From positions 1 to 39,803 of the forward strand of contig QIMB01000477.1 in assembly GCA_003233615.1 (NCBI GenBank): a stretch of 39,803 nt of DNA. Reading direction: 5' to 3'. Below the pieces are notes generated by a model, which saw only the letters and a program-made list of their open reading frames with translations, made no database searches and was not told the DNA's origin. This document shows, in pieces, positions 36,341 to 39,803 of this stretch. The DNA is from Nitrospirota bacterium. GTDB lineage: Bacteria; Nitrospirota; Nitrospiria; Nitrospirales; UBA8639. The position numbers and the translations under genes are program-made. Numbering within the stretch: the stretch's first letter is position 1; each line of letters begins with the position of its first letter.

Positions 36341-37316
36341 GTCGGCTCTCCGGTGAATAAATGCGTTTCAGCAACACACGTTCTCTTTCACTGCACGTTT
36401 TCTGTACCTGTTGCAGATTTGCAGACTCCTGGTAGACGAACAAGCCTTGGGTATCCCTCTCGATTGACTCTAATCGGTCGCGGATATGGGACTCCGGCAG
36501 TTTAAACACTTGTCCGGGACTTGCATAACCAACAGATATCTCACGAAAGGAGAGCGTAGATTCCGAAGGGTGGATGCGTGCAAAGAAATCGTTTAGACAA
36601 TAGGCGAACAGTTCTGCGCTAATCTCCGGTTTCGACTCCCGATTCAGCGCGTAGATTGGCTCGCGCTTACCGCAATCCAGGGGCACCTGTCTGTCGCCTA
36701 TTCTGCGCAAGAGATCAAGTTCCACAAGTGGACAGTCAAGGTTATCTTCCCTCACTAGCCCTTTCTTCCCGCGCGTGGGAACGTATGAATGAAAGAAGGT
36801 GTCGACATGATGAGAGAGGGTAGTGTCAGATGGTGGCTTATCAAGGTGCTTGAGTTCATCCCGGGAAGACGACAGAACCGCACTTCGCGTCATTTCAGGC
36901 TCATGCCATTGATTTAACAGATAATGCCAAGCGAAAAGTGGCCCTCTGTCTTGGGTGGATAGTTTCCAGTGTATGAGCCATAGGGTTCGGACATCCTCCA
37001 AATACGAGTCATGTCCGTTCTTGCCTAATACCTGTTGCCCAAATTCGGTAGGGAATATACCTTCTTGCCCGCGAGATTCGGTGATACCTGATGCCTCGGC
37101 CCAAAAGCGGATTGACCTTACCATGTTCTTCCCAACACCCAGAAGAACCATGGCCTCATTTTCTGCAGCGAACACTTTGGGATTGCTACATAGGACATCT
37201 ATCGCTTTCGGTAGCCACGCGTAACGGCATATAAAAGACTCATGACCGGAAAAGCGGAACTTTCTGTTGTGGTTATTCTTCGGTATGAGTGGCGCAGCTT
37301 GTGTTCTATTTCTCAT
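36333..37316 (-). CDS. sspB: DUF4007-family protein (SspB-like)
   Basis: 327 residues. The N-terminal signature FRFSGHESFICRYAWLPKA followed by LLGVGKNMVRSIRFWAEA and TEFGQQVLG is characteristic of DUF4007. Proteins of this family occur beside PAPS-reductase-like genes in phosphorothioation clusters, where SspB is described as the DNA-nicking component. It is the first large gene of the operon, followed without gap by the ATPase and then the PAPS-reductase-like gene. The ATG at 37316 has no strong Shine-Dalgarno motif. No cysteine desulfurase (SspA) is within the window, so sulfur would have to come from an IscS elsewhere. Confidence 0.7.
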   Translation of the reverse strand: MRNRTQAAPLIPKNNHNRKFRFSGHESFICRYAWLPKAIDVLCSNPKVFAAENEAMVLLGVGKNMVRSIRFWAEASGITESRGQEGIFPTEFGQQVLGKNGHDSYLEDVRTLWLIHWKLSTQDRGPLFAWHYLLNQWHEPEMTRSAVLSSSRDELKHLDKPPSDTTLSHHVDTFFHSYVPTRGKKGLVREDNLDCPLVELDLLRRIGDRQVPLDCGKREPIYALNRESKPEISAELFAYCLNDFFARIHPSESTLSFREISVGYASPGQVFKLPESHIRDRLESIERDTQGLFVYQESANLQQVQKTCSERERVLLKRIYSPESRRG

Positions 37317-37428
37317 AAGTCACCAGACTGGCCTGACGCCCAGCTCCCGGAAGCAACCCACAGGCTAACTTTGTTTACCTTGAATTTCCACAGTCGGCTG
37401 TCTTGACCGCACAACATTTTCTTCAAGC

Positions 37429-37584
37429 TCAATTCATCGCTTGGAACAGTTCCATCTGTTCATTCTCGGATAGGTCATCAAGAATGTTTCCAAACGCATC
37501 ATGGCATAAACTAAGTATAGCATCCTCTCTTATATGGGTCAATAATTTTTTGGCTTTTCCTACTTGGTCTTTGGAACCGGACAT
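37429..37584 (-). CDS. Small hypothetical protein upstream of sspB-like gene
   Basis: A 51-codon frame from an ATG at 37584 encodes a charged, helix-prone peptide (MSGSKDQVGKAKKLLTHI to NEQMELFQAMN). Its composition is protein-like, whereas the opposite-strand frame is not. No Shine-Dalgarno motif is visible, and the sspB-like start is 112 bases downstream. It could be a small regulator of the operon or a remnant of a larger protein. A good promoter sequence lies inside it. Confidence 0.4.
   Translation of the reverse strand: MSGSKDQVGKAKKLLTHIREDAILSLCHDAFGNILDDLSENEQMELFQAMN
37514..37542 (-). promoter_or_regulatory. Sigma-70-type promoter upstream of defence operon
   Basis: On the minus strand TTGACC (37542-37537), a 17-base spacer and TATACT (37519-37514) form a strong match. 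Transcription would start near 37507, leaving a leader of about 190 bases before the sspB-like ATG. It overlaps the small frame at 37429-37584, so either that frame is not coding or the promoter is internal. Confidence 0.5.
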
Positions 37585-37795
37585 TTGGCTAAAAGACAGG
37601 GGCTAAAAACATCTTGGCTAATGTTGACTAAATAATACGACACCCCTTGTGAACGTGTTATTTTTTGTGTCACGCTTTGGGAAAATCCGGCAAAACATGC
37701 AAAAGCTATCTAATAGGAACAAAAAAGTTAACTCCTTTATTTTATTATGTCTATGCATAAATCTAAAGAAATTAACCCGGGATGAAAGGATATAA

Positions 37796-37882
37796 CGGAG
37801 AGGCCGGGATTCGAACCCGGGGTGGAGTTGCCCCCACAACTGCTTAGCAGGCAGCTGCCTTAAACCGCTCGGCCACCTCTCT
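37796..37882 (-). tRNA. tRNA-Ser (GCU anticodon)
   Basis: An 87-base gene with acceptor-stem halves AGAGAGG and CCTCTCC, the D-arm TGGCCGAGCGG, anticodon GCT in CTGCTAAG, a long variable arm (GTTGTGGGGGCAAC), and a T-arm with GGTTCGAATCC. The long variable arm is diagnostic of serine. The outermost acceptor pair is A-C rather than a standard pair, and CCA is not encoded. The 3' end points towards the defence operon. Confidence 0.93.
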
Positions 37883-38242
37883 GGAATAAGTTTCTTGAAG
37901 AAAATTGCAATTTCTTCCCTTATACCAGAAATCAGCTTGAAAAGCAATTGAATTAATGTCCCCCCGGCAATAAATTATTGTCAAATATTGTAAAGCTCCG
38001 GGGAGAGGAGAATGGGGGGAGACGGAGGTGCATATGTTTGCTAAAAGAGGAAGAGGGCGGGGGTACCTTTCTATGGGGGTTACTACCTGCCCAATAACTT
38101 TTCCCCTGCTTGCTACTTTCTCTTCCGATAAGTTTCCAAGAATGCCGTTGGGGATACTACCAGCATATTTTGTTGTTTCCTTACCGGATAATGCTTAGGG
38201 TTCCCGGTAAGTGCCACCTCTAAGAAGGGTTCAGCTTTTGCG
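37883..38242. other. Intergenic region without a gene
   Basis: About 360 bases between the tRNA and the PEP-CTERM gene. The only structure noted is an inverted repeat TTACCGG/CCGGTAA (38181-38210, 16-base loop) near the 3' end of the PEP-CTERM gene; it has no T-run. An 18-base motif TTGTCAAATATTGTAAAG near 37979 recurs near 39396. Confidence 0.4.
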
Positions 38243-38975
38243 CTAAATTATTTTCTTCGAAGATGCCCCTGCTTTATGAAGGTGCAACAATAAAGACTTG
38301 CTCCTTCTAAAGGCCAACAGCCCAATTATGCCGGAACTAAATAACCAAACTGCTGCTGGTTCAGGAATCGAACTCAATTGCAATGAAACATCATCGAAAA
38401 ATCCATCACTGGACGCGCCTATAGTCCGACCAGTGGTAAGCAAAATTTTAATTGAGCGTGTCGCGCTGGGAAGTAGGCGGGTATCCGAAAAGAAGTTCCA
38501 GTCAGGCAAAGTTACATTGCTTGTATCCACAAAAAAGAAAGAATCTAATACTCTCTTATCTCCAGCGAGAAAGGATACGTCAACCTGAGCCGTATCCACA
38601 TATGATGGAGCAGCTGGATCAGCACGGCTTTGTAGCTCAATACCAAATATCGATTTTATTTTCCCGGCATCAATCTTGATCGAATTACCACTCACGTCAA
38701 TAGTCTGTAGTAATGTTTGAGTATATGGTACCTGTGCCGCCAGTAAAAACAAAGGACCCAAACCCTGCTGCCGGGGTACCAGGAGACGTTACAGCATCAA
38801 TACCTGTACTAATCCAACCTGTTGTGCCTCCCTCTTCTGCTCCACCATTTATAACCAACTCTGTATTTAACAAAGCAGCATTTGCCTGTGGAGCACCAAT
38901 CATCGCGCCTATACTAAAGAACATCACTCCCATAAACAGTAAAACTTTTTTTATATTTACTTTTAAGCTTATCAT
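38243..38975 (-). pseudogene. PEP-CTERM surface/exported protein gene, split by frameshift
   Basis: The first frame (38697-38975) has a clear signal peptide: a basic N-terminus, hydrophobic VLLFMGVMFFSIGAMIGA, and cleavage after QANA. It continues ELVINGGAEEGG-TGWISTG, typical of PEP-CTERM lectin-like proteins, and stops early. The second frame (stop at 38243) takes over near 38720-38740 and ends with the sorting signal PEPAAVWLFSSGIIGLLAFRR. Together they form one protein of about 235 residues with a single-base frameshift. The tail after FRR is about 20 residues longer than usual for this signal. GGAG lies 8 bases before the ATG. It would be exported and processed by an exosortase encoded elsewhere. 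The frameshift may be real or a sequencing error. Confidence 0.75.
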
Positions 38976-39438
38976 TTTTCAATCTCCATTATTTTAAAGT
39001 TGCTTTAAATACATTTAATCATTATTTGCTCAACAAAATGATAGGAACTTCGTTTTTCCGGACAGCGGCACTATTACCCGTATTAAGTAGCAATTTTCGT
39101 GCCAGATTCCCTTCCCACCAAAAATTATTTTGATTGTTTCCTTAAATCCTTGCCTGACAAAGGCTTATGATGATGAGGTTTTTCATTCCCCCGAGGGGAC
39201 ATCTCCTCTCTTATTATCCAGATGCCCAAATAAATGAACACCCACTCCTTAAACAACAGGGGAAATTTGATCTAACCTGCTGTTATACAACAAATTAACT
39301 TGAATGTTGATATTTATCAACAAGGAGTGCCGTCAACGGGAGCGAAGCCCGGGATCATTTAAATGGTCGCTATCCTTATTAAAACCTGGTGTTTTTGTCA
39401 AATATTGTAAAGTGAAACCGGCTTTTATTGTAAAGCAA
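38976..39438. other. Intergenic region holding a sigma-54 promoter only
   Basis: Apart from the promoter at 39089-39104 and one copy of the 18-base repeat TTGTCAAATATTGTAAAG (near 39396), this stretch shows no convincing coding frame, RNA gene or terminator. Confidence 0.4.
39089..39104 (-). promoter_or_regulatory. Sigma-54 (-24/-12) promoter of the PEP-CTERM gene
   Basis: On the minus strand the sequence TGGCACG-AAAA-TTGCT is an exact match to the sigma-54 consensus, with correct GG-to-GC spacing, about 115 bases before the ATG at 38975. PEP-CTERM genes in exosortase-bearing bacteria are often controlled by PrsK/PrsR and sigma-54, so the promoter fits the gene. No enhancer palindrome was identified upstream. 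Confidence 0.75.
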
Positions 39439-39650
39439 CTATTTGGCCTTGGCCCTTCTTATCATAAAATCAACCGCCTTACAACAATTCATCGTCTCGA
39501 TGGTGATATGGGGATGGTTATTTTGAAATACCCTGAATATCTCATCGGCAAAGCCTTGCCCTACCATTTTAACTTTATTGAAATCCAAGGCAATAATTTT
39601 AAATTTAATGTGGGTATTTATCGACACATATTTAACCAATGAACGTTTTT
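39439..39650 (-). pseudogene. STAS-like DUF4325 protein, C-terminal fragment
   Basis: The frame ending at 39439 encodes IIALDFNKVKMVGQGFADEI, then FRVFQNNHPHITIE, and finishes with VDFMIRRAKAK. This matches the C-terminal core of STAS-like DUF4325 proteins. The upstream part runs into a REP-like palindrome without recognisable homology, so the N-terminal half (often an ATPase or regulatory part) is missing. The frame on the opposite strand is a shadow. Confidence 0.55.
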
Positions 39651-39653
39651 GAA

Positions 39654-39699
39654 CGAAAATGGGGACAGTCCGCTGAAGGGACAGTTGTCCCCATTTTCG
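39654..39699. repeat. REP-like perfect palindrome
   Basis: CGAAAATGGGGACA and TGTCCCCATTTTCG are perfect 14-base inverted arms around an 18-base centre that itself contains GTCC and GGGAC. GGGGACAG-type palindromes of this form accompany REP-associated (RAYT) transposases. No RAYT gene is in the window. It interrupts the 5' side of the DUF4325 fragment. Confidence 0.7.
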
Positions 39700-39727
39700 A
39701 ATCCTCAAGAGTTCGAATTGGTTACAA

Positions 39728-39803
39728 TGGCGGAGGGCGAGGGATTCGAACCCCCAAGGGCTTGCGCCCGGCGGTTTTCAAGACCGCTGCCTTACCGTTA
39801 GGT
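39728..39803 (-). tRNA. tRNA-Ser (UGA anticodon), partial at window end
   Basis: The 3' part of a serine tRNA: D-arm remnant TAACGGTAAGG, anticodon TGA in CTTGAAAAC, long variable arm CGGGCGCAAGCCC, T-arm GGGGGTTCGAATCCCTC, acceptor 3' strand GCCCTCC, discriminator G and an encoded CCA. The 5' acceptor strand lies beyond the window. Confidence 0.9.

Noticed and set aside
37979..39414. Repeated 18-base motif TTGTCAAATATTGTAAAG as possible attachment sites
   Set aside because: The two copies flank the PEP-CTERM gene, but there is no integrase or tRNA-end identity; it may be an ordinary dispersed repeat.
39304..39642. Plus-strand ORF of 112 codons near the right end
   Set aside because: The minus strand of the same stretch encodes recognisable DUF4325 sequence; the plus-strand product is not recognisable.

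Overview
The window looks like a chromosome segment of an AT-leaning Gram-negative bacterium. A PEP-CTERM surface protein gene with a consensus sigma-54 promoter, a STAS-like DUF4325 fragment and IS remnants suggest an environmental lineage such as an anammox planctomycete or a Nitrospirota-type organism. The sequence alone does not settle the taxon. No rRNA, CRISPR array, integrase or reverse transcriptase was seen.

Left edge (1-2.4 kb): a possible partial gene, cysC (APS kinase) behind the 3' end of a phosphodiesterase gene, a B12-type radical SAM gene that has lost its 5' half, and a degenerate IS3-family transposase end. These look like ordinary genes broken by mobile elements.

Main accessory region (2.4-26.5 kb): an apparently undescribed biosynthetic gene cluster bracketed by the IS3 remnant on the left and an IS4-family remnant on the right. 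The rightward arm starts from a near-perfect sigma-70 promoter. It encodes an SbnA/SbnB pair (L-2,3-diaminopropionate synthesis), an aminotransferase, an Sfp-type phosphopantetheinyl transferase, a fusion of an NRPS condensation domain with a methylmalonyl-CoA-epimerase-like VOC domain, and two paralogous radical SAM/SPASM enzymes. The leftward arm is a tightly packed operon: a C45/NAAA-like Ntn hydrolase, an A-PCP protein with an unusual amino-acid pocket, a KS-PCP-C-A-PCP-E megasynthase, a third radical SAM enzyme, a nucleotidyltransferase and a sulfotransferase. No acyltransferase or thioesterase domain is visible, and the terminal E domain has lost its catalytic residues. The product is probably a small, heavily tailored diaminopropionate peptide/ketide hybrid. 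Between the two arms lies a 1262-residue metallophosphoesterase/STAND-NTPase/FGE-fold protein, which resembles immune sensors more than biosynthetic enzymes.

Defence region (27.2-37.6 kb): a leftward operon with a DUF4007 protein (SspB-like), a large P-loop ATPase (SspC-like), a PAPS-reductase-family protein (SspD-like), two ParB-type proteins, a PD-(D/E)XK-like protein and a GHKL ATPase. I read it as a single-strand phosphorothioation module (SspBCD) linked to a four-gene effector set. It lies directly downstream of the 3' end of a tRNA-Ser(GCU) gene, a common island integration geometry.

Right edge (37.8-39.8 kb): tRNA-Ser(GCU), a frameshifted PEP-CTERM gene with its sigma-54 promoter, a DUF4325 fragment, a REP-like perfect palindrome, and a tRNA-Ser(UGA) cut by the window end.
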